The notes under the pieces: model-generated
Seen by the model: the letters and a program-made list of their open reading frames with translations, nothing else
Databases searched by the model: none
What the model was told of the DNA's origin: nothing
Translations under genes and position numbers: made by a program
Shown here: positions 7,827 through 18,145 of the stretch, in pieces
Numbering within the stretch: position 1 is the first letter of the stretch
How the letters are laid out: every line of letters begins with the position of its first letter
From: a virus
Virus record (IMG/VR): IMGVR_UViG_3300029448_000057
Span: 1 to 53,259 of that record
Reading direction: 5' to 3' (one strand)
Length of the DNA: 53,259 nucleotides

Positions 7827-8971
7827 TGGATCTACAAGGTATAGCAACATTAGGTAGAGGTGGTGACACTATGCTAGGACACTTAACTCCTGGAGAAATA
7901 GTAATACCTAAACCTTTGGCTGATGACCCTGTATTTAAAAGAAAGTTATTTCAAGAGTTCATGAAAAATGACATGAATTTAAATACTTACATTGTAGGTA
8001 ATGATGCTAACCAAATTAATCCCTCTACAGGCATAGGTGAATACAAAACAATATTTGAAAGGTTTGGTGGGTTTATACAGCGTAATGCACCAGAGATCGG
8101 TGCTACTATAGGGTTTATTTTTGGTGGTCCAGCTGGTTCTGCTGCTGGTGGTGCAGTAGGTGAAGTTGTTAAAAGAGGTAAAAAAGTACAGATAGGGGAT
8201 GTAGCTCGGTCTGCTGCTAAAGCATATTTAGCTACTTCTGCTATACAAGGTGTAGGCATACAAGGCGGTGGAGGTTTTTCTACTAACCCTTTTGCTAACT
8301 TTGGTCAAGCTACTTCTGCAGCTGCATCTGGTATGGCTCCTGGAAGTCCAGGAAGTTATGTGCAAAACTTCGTGGCACGTGGTGCACAAATGATGGGAGC
8401 TAATCCTATAGGTGATGTACCCACATTCACTACTTCAATGAACGCACTTAGAGCTAACCCACTACAATATGCAGGGCTAGGTGCACTAGGCTTAACATCG
8501 TTAAGTGACATAGGTGGTGGTGGATCAGGAGGCAGTGCTCCACAATTTATTGACACACCACAATTAGGCGATTACATGTCAAGAGGATTAACTACTAGAG
8601 ATCAATTGATAAATAACCCTGTCATGAGTCCTGTACCTGGATTTACACAGATGCCAGATGGTAGTTTAGTACCAATATTAGACGATGATGAAGAGCAATT
8701 AGCCATGCCTTTCCCTACTTTTAACGTATTACCTGTAAAAGATGGAGGTATAATAGATTTAAGAAACGTAGGCGGTGATATATCAGACCCAGAAGGTTCT
8801 GGTGATGAGGATACTGTAAACGCTATATTAGCAGATGGCGAGTTTGTTTTGACTAAACAAGCTGTAGCTGGTGTAGGTGACGGTGATCATGACAATGGTA
8901 TAAAGAAACTTTATGATTTTATGAACAAAAATGAAAATAAAGCTAAATCAATGGGAATAGGTAGAGCATAA
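7826..8971 (+). CDS. internal virion / tail-associated protein, Gly-rich
   Basis: 381 residues. Two copies of a 'DGE' type element flank a Gly/Ala-rich middle: LTPGEIVIPKPLADDPVF near residue 25 and ILADGEFVLTKQAVAGVGDG near residue 340, the latter preceding a DHDNGIKKLYDFMN helix. The middle (residues ~85-135) contains GATIGFIFGGPAGSAAGGAVG, a glycine-zipper-like segment that could insert in a membrane. These elements recur in marine podovirus proteins encoded next to the ejection proteins. I infer a virion protein delivered with DNA. A calcium-type DGDHDNG loop is also visible. Confidence 0.55.
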   Translation: MDLQGIATLGRGGDTMLGHLTPGEIVIPKPLADDPVFKRKLFQEFMKNDMNLNTYIVGNDANQINPSTGIGEYKTIFERFGGFIQRNAPEIGATIGFIFGGPAGSAAGGAVGEVVKRGKKVQIGDVARSAAKAYLATSAIQGVGIQGGGGFSTNPFANFGQATSAAASGMAPGSPGSYVQNFVARGAQMMGANPIGDVPTFTTSMNALRANPLQYAGLGALGLTSLSDIGGGGSGGSAPQFIDTPQLGDYMSRGLTTRDQLINNPVMSPVPGFTQMPDGSLVPILDDDEEQLAMPFPTFNVLPVKDGGIIDLRNVGGDISDPEGSGDEDTVNAILADGEFVLTKQAVAGVGDGDHDNGIKKLYDFMNKNENKAKSMGIGRA

Positions 8972-10326
8972 TGTCAGAAACAGCAGAACAGTTTGCAATA
9001 ACAGCACCACCGAAGTATCTACAAGATTTTTTCGCTGGTGACCAAGAAGCAGGTATAGCAGGTATTTTACCTTTATTAAATCAAGAACTAGCTAATAGGT
9101 TCTTAACTATGGGCACTCCTGGAGCTACACCTTTCACATATAGAGGTGATAGGATAGCAGACTTTACACCTGCACAACTAGAAGCATTTAGACTAGCAGC
9201 AGAAGGTAGTGGTAGTTATATGCCCTTTTTTGATTCTGCTGAGAATCTTTATAATCAAGGCATACTTGGTGGGGCTAGTGGTATAGAAGAAGCTCAAAAT
9301 TTATTAAGAGCTATACCCGACCTAACTACAGCTTCTATAGTTGAAGGACAAGATGCAGCTAGAACAGGACTTGATACACTCAGATCAGCAGCAGATGTCG
9401 CAGGTGGTGCTAGTGGCAGATTTAGTATTGATGATGCACTAGAGTTTACTAATCCTTACCTAGAAGAAACTATAGATAAAACACTAGAAGATATAGGAGA
9501 ACAATTTTCTACTGCTGATATAGCTAATAGAGCAAGAGCTGTGGGCAGTGGTGCGTTTGGTGGTAGTAGGGCTAGGCTCAGTAGTGAAGAACTAGCCGAA
9601 AAATTTGGTGAAGGGGCTACTGATAGGATAGCAGCACTCAGGTCTGGTGCATTTGACAGAGCTACTAAATTAGCACAAGGAGCTTTTGAAAACGAACAAA
9701 GAAGAAGGCTAGGAGAAGCACAGTTACTATCTGGTATAGGTAGATTTGAAAGTGACATAGGTGCTAGATTAGGTACACTAGGCACTAACCTTGGTGCTAC
9801 GTTAGGTAATGTAGCTGGTGGTATAGGTAGTTTAGGTGGTAGCCTAGCTGACACATTGTTCAGCGGTGCTGGTAATTTAAGTAATTTAGGTACAGGAATG
9901 TATAACCTAGTAGGCACTGATATTAACAGGTTAGGCACAGTAGGAGCTTTACAACAAGCACAAGATCAACGTGGATTAGATCTTGACTTTAGTAATTTTG
10001 TTGGCCAATATAACTTACCATTAGAAACTATAGGTCAGATAGGTCAAATAGGAGCAGGGTTTGCCCCAGCTTTAGGTTCACAAACACAAGCAACCACTAC
10101 AAGCGAAGGCGGTGGCAGTAATCCATTGATGCAAGGTTTAGGTACTTTAATAGCAGGATATGGTATGTTAAATAACCCATATGCAAACTTGACTAACCAA
10201 GCACAAAATATTAACAGAGGGGCAGTGAGTGGACCTGCAGAATTTACTTTAAATAACATGAGACCTACACTTCCTAACACTGGAACATCACAAACTATTG
10301 ATGATAGATATTTTCAGATGGGGTAA
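8971..10326 (+). CDS. large internal virion protein, marine podovirus type
   Basis: 451 residues, following the previous gene with a one-base overlap. The N-terminal region (PPKYLQDFF, then TPFTYRGDRIADFTPAQLEAFRL) is a conserved opening of phage structural proteins of this size. The middle is a long helical, Arg/Glu/Ala-rich stretch (DIANRARAVGSGAFGGSRARLSSEELAE). The C-terminal third is a Gly/Leu-rich periodic segment (LGTNLGATLGNVAGGIGSLGG) that may span or perturb membranes. No catalytic motif. Order and composition suggest an ejection-type internal protein. Confidence 0.55.
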   Translation: MSETAEQFAITAPPKYLQDFFAGDQEAGIAGILPLLNQELANRFLTMGTPGATPFTYRGDRIADFTPAQLEAFRLAAEGSGSYMPFFDSAENLYNQGILGGASGIEEAQNLLRAIPDLTTASIVEGQDAARTGLDTLRSAADVAGGASGRFSIDDALEFTNPYLEETIDKTLEDIGEQFSTADIANRARAVGSGAFGGSRARLSSEELAEKFGEGATDRIAALRSGAFDRATKLAQGAFENEQRRRLGEAQLLSGIGRFESDIGARLGTLGTNLGATLGNVAGGIGSLGGSLADTLFSGAGNLSNLGTGMYNLVGTDINRLGTVGALQQAQDQRGLDLDFSNFVGQYNLPLETIGQIGQIGAGFAPALGSQTQATTTSEGGGSNPLMQGLGTLIAGYGMLNNPYANLTNQAQNINRGAVSGPAEFTLNNMRPTLPNTGTSQTIDDRYFQMG

Positions 10327-10329
10327 ATT

Positions 10330-12789
10330 ATGGCTATAAATAATTTACAAGGTCTTTTTAATCCTACACTTAATTTAGGTAATACACCTGAGTCTGAAGC
10401 ATTAAGTTTATTAGCACAAGGTGTTGATCCTATCAATGTAAGTATACAAACAGGCTTAAATTTTGAACAGTTACAAAGTCTCATGGACCGTCCTACTACT
10501 CCACCGACTACTAATAAATTAGACCCACTGAGTGAATCTGACTTAGCTCAGTTTGGACCTGAACTATCTAACTACTTATCAACAGGTAAAAGTTTAAGTA
10601 ATTTAGCAGATGAAGGTATAAGATCACTCACAAATAATACACAAGGTATGCCATTAGAGGCACCGCTCATAGAAAAAGAAATAGTGGATACTGTTAATAA
10701 ATTAGGTATTATGGGTAAAGATGAAAACACACCTACTGATGATTTACAAAACACCATTGATGCAAACACTGGTACAGCACTAGCTAATGCTAATAAAACA
10801 GGCAATCCTAACGATATTAATAACGCACAGAGAACACTTCAAGCTAATCTTAGTATTATAGACTTACTAGGTGACTCACCTGAGGATAGAAAAAAAGCTA
10901 TGAATATTTACAGAGATGCTGCCTCCATAATTATAGGGGATGACGACTATAGTCAGTTTGTTAGAACACCTGATAAAGCGATGCCTTATTTAGTAGCTGG
11001 TATGTCGCTTATAGAATCTGGTGCTGATGGTGATGATTGGGGTTCATCATTAACTAAGGCTTTTACTAAGTATGTTACTGCTGACAAAGCTGAAAAAGAT
11101 AGGTATGGTGATACCTTATTAAAACTTAAATTAGATAGAAAAAAGACCATTGATAATTTTGCTACTCAGTTAGCGTTAAGTGATATATCAACTGAACAAG
11201 CTATTAAAAAACAATTAATGACACAAAAAACTAACCCCTTTATAATTGATGGAGAGTCGGGTGTGCAATATCTTACTGAGTCAAACAAAAGACTTCTTAA
11301 TAATGCAGGGATAAATTTTAGACCATACTCTGCTGAATTTGATACTAAGTTAGATAATTTTACATTAACAGCAGAAGGTGGCTCTAGTGTTCATTTATTA
11401 ACACAAGCTCAAGCTAATGATTTGAGAAAAATAGGTTTTAGAATAGAAAAAGGTGATACGTTAAAAAACCAAGTTGCTTTTTACGATGAGAGTGATAATT
11501 TTTTAGGTTATGATAGCAAAGCAAACATTGACGCAAGAATTAAAGATGGTGAAAAAATTAATATAAAAACTTTTGCTGAAGTGCCAGCTACCGACACTGA
11601 AACTGGTAGACCAATATATGTAAGCCGTAATGTGTTAAACCCTAAATCAGATGCTTATGACCCACGATATGTTAGACAAGAAACTGGGATGTCTATATCT
11701 ACTGATGAAAATGGTAATCTAATTGTAGAAACAGGTGGAGGCACAGCTGGCAGTTCACTTAGGAATGCAAGACAAACTATTAAACCTTTTGAGGATAAAT
11801 TTGGTAACACATACGAAGGGGCTTCTATAGTTTTAGACACAGCCGATAGAGTTAAAAAACTTATAGAAAGTGGTGATGTAGTGTTTGGTGTTGCTGGTGC
11901 AGCAGTTTCAGGTGTACAAAGAGTTATTGATGAGATCAATGCTGCCTCATCATTTTTAAGTAACAAAAATAATTTTAAACCTAGTAATAAAAATAGATAT
12001 AACAGGTTATTTATTGATAAAAACGGTAATGGTGAAAGAGATGAAGGCGAAGATGTAGGCTATGATAAAATGTTTAAAGAAGTTTTTGACACAGGTGGCT
12101 TCAATGATATGTTTGGGTTTAGTCCTAGTGCTTTAAAAAATGCAAGGATTAAAAGAAGTGAACTACAAGCAGCACAATTCAGACTAGCACTAGCTAACGC
12201 TATGTTACTAGGACAAAGAAGTCGTGACATTTCTGACAAAGATTTAGTTTATCAAATGAAACAAATAGGTGCAGATGCTACTAGTTCAGAACAATTATTC
12301 ACCGTGCTAGACAGGCTTGAAAACGATGCCATAAATAGACTCGAATCAACTTTTAATCAATATTATGATAATATGTCCATGGGCTTTGCTCCAGCACCAA
12401 ACGGTAAAAGTTTCAGAGAATTAATGAAGGAACAAAGAGACGCACTTTATAACAGACCTATATCAATCACTGACCCTAATTCATTGAATATTTATCAAAG
12501 AATAGAAAGACAAAGAGAAAGGTTAAGTAACGAAAATGCACAACCTATAACAACTTTCCTAAGCGTCAATCCTGGAGACACTGATGCCGTAAGTGCAGCT
12601 TCTACACTTGATGATGTACGGTTAGGAAACAAAACATACAAACAACACTTTGATAATGTAGGTGGTGATTTTGATAAATTTAGAACATTAGTACAAACAT
12701 TTAAAAACTTGGGAATTAGTGAAGCAGCTATAAAAAGTTTTACTAAGTATTATGCAGAAAGATCAGGAGCTAGTGGTGCCGATAACTAA
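10330..12789 (+). CDS. very large internal virion (ejection-type) protein
   Basis: 819 residues. Mostly helical, charged and soluble, with no transmembrane segment. A clear EF-hand/dockerin-like loop, DKNGNGERDEGED, lies near residues 562-574 and could bind calcium. The C-terminal region has several Asn/Gln/Arg-rich helices (INRLESTFNQYYDNM, YQRIERQRERLSNENAQP). Size, helical character and position before another ~1000-residue protein parallel the internal core proteins of podoviruses (T7 gp15/gp16-like in role, not recognisably in sequence). Starts with a short gap after the previous gene, AATTATGG context. Confidence 0.55.
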   Translation: MAINNLQGLFNPTLNLGNTPESEALSLLAQGVDPINVSIQTGLNFEQLQSLMDRPTTPPTTNKLDPLSESDLAQFGPELSNYLSTGKSLSNLADEGIRSLTNNTQGMPLEAPLIEKEIVDTVNKLGIMGKDENTPTDDLQNTIDANTGTALANANKTGNPNDINNAQRTLQANLSIIDLLGDSPEDRKKAMNIYRDAASIIIGDDDYSQFVRTPDKAMPYLVAGMSLIESGADGDDWGSSLTKAFTKYVTADKAEKDRYGDTLLKLKLDRKKTIDNFATQLALSDISTEQAIKKQLMTQKTNPFIIDGESGVQYLTESNKRLLNNAGINFRPYSAEFDTKLDNFTLTAEGGSSVHLLTQAQANDLRKIGFRIEKGDTLKNQVAFYDESDNFLGYDSKANIDARIKDGEKINIKTFAEVPATDTETGRPIYVSRNVLNPKSDAYDPRYVRQETGMSISTDENGNLIVETGGGTAGSSLRNARQTIKPFEDKFGNTYEGASIVLDTADRVKKLIESGDVVFGVAGAAVSGVQRVIDEINAASSFLSNKNNFKPSNKNRYNRLFIDKNGNGERDEGEDVGYDKMFKEVFDTGGFNDMFGFSPSALKNARIKRSELQAAQFRLALANAMLLGQRSRDISDKDLVYQMKQIGADATSSEQLFTVLDRLENDAINRLESTFNQYYDNMSMGFAPAPNGKSFRELMKEQRDALYNRPISITDPNSLNIYQRIERQRERLSNENAQPITTFLSVNPGDTDAVSAASTLDDVRLGNKTYKQHFDNVGGDFDKFRTLVQTFKNLGISEAAIKSFTKYYAERSGASGADN

Positions 12790-15700
12790 AGAAGATGTTA
12801 TAAAAGACCCTAACTTGATGTTTGATTTTTTAAGTCAACCTAGTGTTGATACAGGCACACAGAGTGAAGCAGAAAGATTATACGAACAAGAAAAACTCAA
12901 AGCCTTCGGGTATGACCCTAAACCTAACCCAATGTTTCCCGAAGGCAGGGGTGTTTTAGATAGTTATCAAAAAGCAGTTGACGAAGGTTTTAAGGCTGGT
13001 GATCCATTTTTTTACTCACAAGATATGTTACAAGATGTTTCACCCAGAGCTAAAGGTGAATTTTTAGGCATTGATTACACTGGTGGAGCAGGTAATAACG
13101 TAGTTAGGTTATATCAATTGCTGCCTACAGATATTGATAATGAAACTAGGATAGACGCTGTTGACGCTATGTTGCGTAAAAACTATACTAAAGAGTTTGA
13201 CATACCAGAGGATTATGATTATGATGTTAAGCTAGACAGATCAGGTACAGTTGAGTTCACTTTTAATGACCCTAAAGATAATAACAAAAGGAAACCAGTC
13301 AACCCTCCTGGAATAAACTACGGTGATTTTAGATCATTTATCGAACCACTGTCCCTTGAAATAGTTGGTGGTGTTGGTGGTTATTTAGCAGGATTAGGTT
13401 CAGCATTCCTTACTAAAGGACGTGCTAAACTGAGCGACCCTTATGTTACAACCATACTTGGCGAAGCACTGGGCACTTATGTGTACAGACAAAATGTTTT
13501 AGATAACATGGTTAAAGAAGGTTACTTACCCTCTGATTATGATACTACAACTTCAGCTATAAAAGACTCTGGTATGACTGCAGCTTTTGGTGTCGGTGCC
13601 ACTACTATATTTAAATTAGCAGCATTAGCTTCTAAAGCTGGTGGTGCACCTTTAGGTATCAATGAAGACGAGTTTATAGAGTCATTTGAAAAAGTAGCTA
13701 GTGAAGCTGAAGAGTCTGGTTTATCTACCAGTGTTTACACTTCTCCACAAATACTTGAGAGAGGAGAACAAATGGGAAGTAAGATAGTTCTTTCTGTGCC
13801 TTCTGGTACTCAACAGCAAATTATAGATGAAATAAACGTACCAGACTCTAGACCAGAACTTAGAGAGAAAGTATCTGAACAGAAAACAATACAAAGAGAA
13901 AAACTAGATGAAGCCTTTGCTGATGAAGATTTGAGCGTTAGTCAGGCTCTAGAAGAAGGGGCTACTAGAGACATTAGTGGTAGACAGTTACAAGAAACTG
14001 TGACTGAAGCTGTTGAAACTTCGCCTAGGATGGTAAGTATAGAAAGAGACATAGATAACTTTAAAACTAAAAGTAATCAAACCTTTACTAGTATATTAGA
14101 TAACCCTGACGCTAATGTGTCTGACCTTACTAGAGATTTACAAAATGATTTTATCAAACTTGAAAGAGCTAAATATGATGAGCTAGACAAAGCATTTGAT
14201 GATGCTATAAAATCTCCTAAACTTGGAAAAAGTCAAGTATTTGATCTTAAAGCAGGTGGATCAGGTAGTATTGAAAAAGTAGCTGAAAGAATAAACCGTG
14301 ATCTTACTAAAGGTTTTTCTGACAAAAAACTTGCAGGAAGTTTTAATAATATAGTTAATAAAATTCAAGAGTCTCCTAAAATAAGCCAGAAGATTTTTAG
14401 AAATAACTTGTCAGAAATAAGAAGAGGACTCAATGACGCATATGCAGCTGGTGATGCTACTGCTATAGAAGCGTATACTGATTTACTAAACGCACACATA
14501 AGAACTCAAAAAAGAACTTACAAAAATCTTGGCTTAGAAAATGAGTTTAAACAAATAGAAGGTATAGAAAAATCATACGAAGAAGCTAATGCAATCTATA
14601 GAAGAAGCGTCATAGGTGATATTACCAGAGTGCTTAATGATGCTACTACAAGAGAAGTCAAAGTAGGATCAGTTGATGCTTTTAACAGAGTTAAAAAGTT
14701 TATCACACAAGGTGGTACTATCACAGGTAAAGGCGGAGAACAAATACTAACATCTCCTGCTTTTATGAAAGAAATATTAAGTGACGCAGATAATAAAGGT
14801 ATACAACTAGCATTAAGTTTTAAACAAGCGATCAAAAAAGATTTATTTGACAATGTGTTTAATGTTGATGAAGCAGGTAATGTAGTGCCTAAAAGTCCTA
14901 CAGCTTTTCAAGATTATTTTAAAACAAACAAAGACTTATTCAAAGAAGAGAACTTAATATTTACTAAAGATGAAATAGCGGACTTAACCAGTGTTAATAA
15001 AGCTAGTCAAGTATTTGAAAAAGACCTTGAAAGATTAAATAATTTAAGAAATATTGCTGTTAGTGAAGAGGGTGTGCCATTTTTATTTAAGGCTGGTGTG
15101 CTTGAAAATCCTGAAAAATGGTTTGGTAGTTTTTGGCAACCAGACAATATCACACAATCAGGTAGATTATTTAGGATATTAACAGATGATAAAACAGCAA
15201 ACGCTGACATAGTTGAGTCTGTTAGATCTAACATATATAATGACATATTAGAAAAAACATCTAAGACAACACCACAAGGTGACAAAGTATTTGATTCTAC
15301 TAAACTTGATGCATACCTTGATGATTATAGGACACAACTCACCCAATGGTACGGTGATGATTTTGTACCTAAAATGAAAAGCATTAACACAAGACTCAAA
15401 GTATTTGATGATCCTACAGGCAAGGGTTTAGCTCAAGGTGACTATGCCTTATTCAAAGCTGTAAACTCAATAGCTAGGGCACAAGTTGGTATGTTTACTA
15501 GAGAAGGTCGTATCATGACTGCTGTTAAAATGGTCGGTTCTATGATGTTTAGGCAAAGAGACTTAGATCTATTATTAGACCCAGACAAGTTATACAAAAG
15601 ATTGATGAAAGATAAATTTGTCAGAGACCCAAGAACTAGAGCTGTAGTTAGAGCATTAGGTAGGGTATTTTACAGAGAGTCAGCAAATGATATAGAAGGT

Positions 15701-15811
15701 AAAGAAGATCCTACTTTAGAAAAAGACCTAACTAATATAGGGGATGTTTTGAGGTTAAAATCAGGAGGTCTAGTCAGACCACCACTAATTAAGTTAAAAT
15801 ACAAGATATGA
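12776..15811 (+). CDS. ~1000-residue internal virion protein
   Basis: I prefer the GTG at 12776 because AGGAG at 12765-12769 lies six bases upstream. An ATG at 12752 gives 1019 residues but lacks a ribosome binding site and overlaps the previous gene by 38 bases. The protein is long, helical and charged (EYDGTATERINRDL-type segments), with one Gly/Leu-rich stretch near residue 210 (EIVGGVGGYLAGLGSAFL) that could be membrane-active. The C-terminus ends in SGGLVRPP, a short tail seen in marine phage internal proteins. It has no lysozyme motif that I can find. Probably ejected with DNA. The next gene overlaps its stop (ATGA). Confidence 0.6.
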   Translation: MPITKEDVIKDPNLMFDFLSQPSVDTGTQSEAERLYEQEKLKAFGYDPKPNPMFPEGRGVLDSYQKAVDEGFKAGDPFFYSQDMLQDVSPRAKGEFLGIDYTGGAGNNVVRLYQLLPTDIDNETRIDAVDAMLRKNYTKEFDIPEDYDYDVKLDRSGTVEFTFNDPKDNNKRKPVNPPGINYGDFRSFIEPLSLEIVGGVGGYLAGLGSAFLTKGRAKLSDPYVTTILGEALGTYVYRQNVLDNMVKEGYLPSDYDTTTSAIKDSGMTAAFGVGATTIFKLAALASKAGGAPLGINEDEFIESFEKVASEAEESGLSTSVYTSPQILERGEQMGSKIVLSVPSGTQQQIIDEINVPDSRPELREKVSEQKTIQREKLDEAFADEDLSVSQALEEGATRDISGRQLQETVTEAVETSPRMVSIERDIDNFKTKSNQTFTSILDNPDANVSDLTRDLQNDFIKLERAKYDELDKAFDDAIKSPKLGKSQVFDLKAGGSGSIEKVAERINRDLTKGFSDKKLAGSFNNIVNKIQESPKISQKIFRNNLSEIRRGLNDAYAAGDATAIEAYTDLLNAHIRTQKRTYKNLGLENEFKQIEGIEKSYEEANAIYRRSVIGDITRVLNDATTREVKVGSVDAFNRVKKFITQGGTITGKGGEQILTSPAFMKEILSDADNKGIQLALSFKQAIKKDLFDNVFNVDEAGNVVPKSPTAFQDYFKTNKDLFKEENLIFTKDEIADLTSVNKASQVFEKDLERLNNLRNIAVSEEGVPFLFKAGVLENPEKWFGSFWQPDNITQSGRLFRILTDDKTANADIVESVRSNIYNDILEKTSKTTPQGDKVFDSTKLDAYLDDYRTQLTQWYGDDFVPKMKSINTRLKVFDDPTGKGLAQGDYALFKAVNSIARAQVGMFTREGRIMTAVKMVGSMMFRQRDLDLLLDPDKLYKRLMKDKFVRDPRTRAVVRALGRVFYRESANDIEGKEDPTLEKDLTNIGDVLRLKSGGLVRPPLIKLKYKI

Positions 15812-16224
15812 TGATGGGCATAGCTAATCTTTTGAGAAACCAACAGTTTGGTAATATACAACCGTTGATACCTATGAACAGACCTATGCTACCAACTACA
15901 AGTAGAGGTGGCATAGCTAACTTGATGGGAATGTTTAATAGAACTCCTGGCATACAATCACTAGTAAATCCTAGAATGAACTTCAACCCACGTGGTAGTC
16001 AAGATTTACTTAATTTACTAGCTAGGCAAAGTATGTTTGCAGATTTCTTTACACCTAGAGTCAGTGATGACGATATGGAAAAAGATGAAGATAACATGTC
16101 AACACAAGACGTACCAGTTGCTGCACCTATTGATGCTGATGTAAACGTAGAAAGATCAATAAATATGAACAACCCAATGAATAATATGCCTAAATATAGG
16201 TTTAATATGCCAGACATGAGATAA
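15808..16224 (+). CDS. small Met/Asn/Pro-rich hypothetical protein
   Basis: 138 residues, unrecognised. It begins in an ATGA overlap with the preceding internal virion gene and is the last plus-strand gene before a convergent minus-strand gene. It has three consecutive ATG codons at 15808-15816. The sequence is unusually rich in Met, Asn and Pro (PMNRPMLPTTSRGGIANLMG, NMNNPMNNMPKYRFNMP) with an acidic patch (SDDDMEKDEDN). It looks disordered at both ends and could be a small virion or core-associated protein. Confidence 0.5.
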   Translation: MMMGIANLLRNQQFGNIQPLIPMNRPMLPTTSRGGIANLMGMFNRTPGIQSLVNPRMNFNPRGSQDLLNLLARQSMFADFFTPRVSDDDMEKDEDNMSTQDVPVAAPIDADVNVERSINMNNPMNNMPKYRFNMPDMR

Positions 16225-16229
16225 TTTTA

Positions 16230-16247
16230 CCTTTTTTTCGAAAAAGG
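16230..16247 (+). terminator. short hairpin at the convergent gene ends
   Basis: CCTTTTT (16230-16236), loop TTCG, AAAAAGG (16241-16247): a seven-pair stem closed by a stable UUCG loop, immediately after the stop at 16224 and facing the SNF2 gene end. It lacks a clear T-tract on the plus side, so termination is inferred from position. A second small dyad, GGACA...TGTCC, lies at 16259-16271. Confidence 0.4.
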
Positions 16248-16341
16248 GACTCATAAACGGACACCCTGTCCTCTAAGCACACCTAGTTAATACTTTCCCT
16301 AAGATAATAAAGTTTTTCCTTACAGTCGTTTTACGTTCCTT

Positions 16342-17784
16342 CTAGGTCAACCAGTCCTTCCATGTCTCTTCTCCAAGGACAGTTTGTGCTATTGACTGCT
16401 TTAAACGCAAAGCACGGACTATTTTCTCATCTACAGTCTTTTCACAAACAATATCTATGTATGTAACATTGTTTTTCTGCCCTATCCTGTGTGCCCTGTC
16501 TTCTGATTGTAACCTTTTTTCTAAATCGTAATTATTAGAATAATAAATAACGGTGCTAGCAGCAGTCAAAGTTATACCATAACCACCAGTTTGTGTATTA
16601 CCAACAAAGAACCGCATCTTGTCGTCCATGTCCTGAAACCTAGTAAGTGTTTCTTCTCTTTCAGCTTGTTCAATATCTCCATGATACTCACCTACTGAAT
16701 ATGAACCGTACCTTTCTCGTAGAGACTGAACAATCTTTTTGATGTCATGTCTGTAGTTAGCCCAGATAATAACTTTACCGTCTACTTCTTCTAGTATTTC
16801 TAAAAGTTCATTCAACCTGTTTGATTTTAATTCTTTAGTCAAACCCTCATCAGTGTTTACAAAACCACAAGCTATCTGGTGTAGTCTTATAATCTGTGTA
16901 ATTATATGATTAATAGTAACCTTACCTTCTGATAATACTGCTTGAGCATTTTTTTGAATATCTCTATAAACTTTTTTCTGCTCATCAGTCATCTCAATAG
17001 TTCTGCGTAAATAAATCTTGTCTGGTAAATCAAGGCAATCTTTTTTCAGTACTCTAAAACTAAATGTTTTTAAAGTCTCATTTAACTCTTCTAAGTTTTT
17101 GTAACCTTTAACTACCTTAAACACCCTACCACCACTTGATTGTTCCATCAAGTCAGCATACCTAGACCTAAAAGCGTAGTAACTACTAAAACCAAGTAAC
17201 GAGGGATCAAGAAACATACATTGACTAAATAAATCTAGTGGACTTTTAGTAACAGGAGAACCTGTCAGGATTCTTCTGTATTCAGCGTATTTACCTAACC
17301 GAACTGCATTCATAGTTCTTTTAGCAGATGGGTTTTTTATTGTAGTGCTTTCATCAATAATAAACATACTTTGTTTATTGTTTATAAACTTAACAGCAAA
17401 ATCAGTACCTTTTTTGGTACTAAGTGCTTCAATATTCATTACAAAGATGTGTAGCCTGTTAGACTCCATTAAAATACGTTCAAGGTTTAGTTTGTTCTTT
17501 TGAGTACCAGCAGGTGACCACTTCAATATGTTGTAGTCTATGTCATCTGGTAGGTGTGCTGGTATTTCTTTACTATACCAATTATCGTATACACCTTTAG
17601 GGGCTATGATTAAAACACCATTAATTTTTTTCTCTCTATATAAATTAGCAAAGTCATCAATTACTACTTTTGATTTACCACACCCCATCTCCATAAATAA
17701 AGCGTACTCTCTCTTGTCTTTACAAGCGTTCAATGCCTCTAATTGATGTTGATACGGTTGTGTTTTAAATAAAGCTGTTTCCAT
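16342..17784 (-). CDS. SNF2-family helicase/ATPase
   Basis: 480 residues, one of only two minus-strand genes. SF2 motifs in order: Q-motif region YQHQLEAL, Walker A MEMGCGKSK (31-39), IIAPKGVYDNW (Ia), IIDESTTIKN (DE at 144-145, DExx box), LTGSPVTKSP (III), VIIWANYRHD (IV), and the C-terminal QSEDRAHRIGQ (from residue 426), the SNF2 hallmark motif VI. Such enzymes translocate on duplex DNA. In phages they are linked to replication restart or recombination. At 480 residues it is compact, only the two RecA domains. No Shine-Dalgarno is visible upstream. It converges on the internal virion operon and diverges from the replication operon, so it is transcribed separately. Confidence 0.9.
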   Translation of the reverse strand: METALFKTQPYQHQLEALNACKDKREYALFMEMGCGKSKVVIDDFANLYREKKINGVLIIAPKGVYDNWYSKEIPAHLPDDIDYNILKWSPAGTQKNKLNLERILMESNRLHIFVMNIEALSTKKGTDFAVKFINNKQSMFIIDESTTIKNPSAKRTMNAVRLGKYAEYRRILTGSPVTKSPLDLFSQCMFLDPSLLGFSSYYAFRSRYADLMEQSSGGRVFKVVKGYKNLEELNETLKTFSFRVLKKDCLDLPDKIYLRRTIEMTDEQKKVYRDIQKNAQAVLSEGKVTINHIITQIIRLHQIACGFVNTDEGLTKELKSNRLNELLEILEEVDGKVIIWANYRHDIKKIVQSLRERYGSYSVGEYHGDIEQAEREETLTRFQDMDDKMRFFVGNTQTGGYGITLTAASTVIYYSNNYDLEKRLQSEDRAHRIGQKNNVTYIDIVCEKTVDEKIVRALRLKQSIAQTVLGEETWKDWLT

Positions 17785-18145
17785 ATATGTAACTATATAA
17801 TAAGTAAATTAAATATAAACGATAATGCACGATTTATCGACGCTAAGATACCAATAACGTAATAATAGTCTGGCTAATATATCTGTAAACACTGTGGTTA
17901 TAGGTATTATTTTAGCAACATATTAGCATATTAGCCATTTTTTGCGTAAACGTACTTTTATTAAAAGTTTATCTCTAGTATAGTTAAATAGTAAATAGTT
18001 TAGGTAGTGGTGGTGATGCCTTGATAATATCTAAAGTCAGAATCACTCCGATTATTTCTCCTAGAAGTCGACACACCACCATTATTCATAAATTTTTTAT
18101 TTACTTAATTAGTGAACCATATTAAAAAGGTAAAAAGAGAAAATT
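17785..18145. promoter_or_regulatory. divergent control region with dyads and TTAGC repeats
   Basis: 361 bases without a gene between the SNF2 helicase and the replication operon. Contents: a CGATAA-N8-TTATCG dyad (17820-17839); a perfect 10-base inverted pair TGGCTAATAT (17871-17880) and ATATTAGCCA (17928-17937), with two further TTAGC copies just before the second arm (17911-17927); and a 12-pair imperfect stem of 18004-18015 with 18074-18085 (core TGGTGGTG/CACCACCA) containing a smaller nested stem. These look like operators and a folded leader. A TTTACT-17-TAAAAA box at 18100-18128 is weak and too near the ATG. I could not fix one good sigma-70 promoter in either direction. Confidence 0.55.

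Noticed and set aside
9456-9938. Minus-strand open frame (160 aa)
   Set aside because: Antisense to an internal virion protein gene; the Ser/Leu/Pro composition is a shadow of the helical sense frame.
18100-18128. TTTACT-17-TAAAAA as promoter of the replication operon
   Set aside because: Weak -10 and a leader too short to include the ribosome site before ATG 18146.
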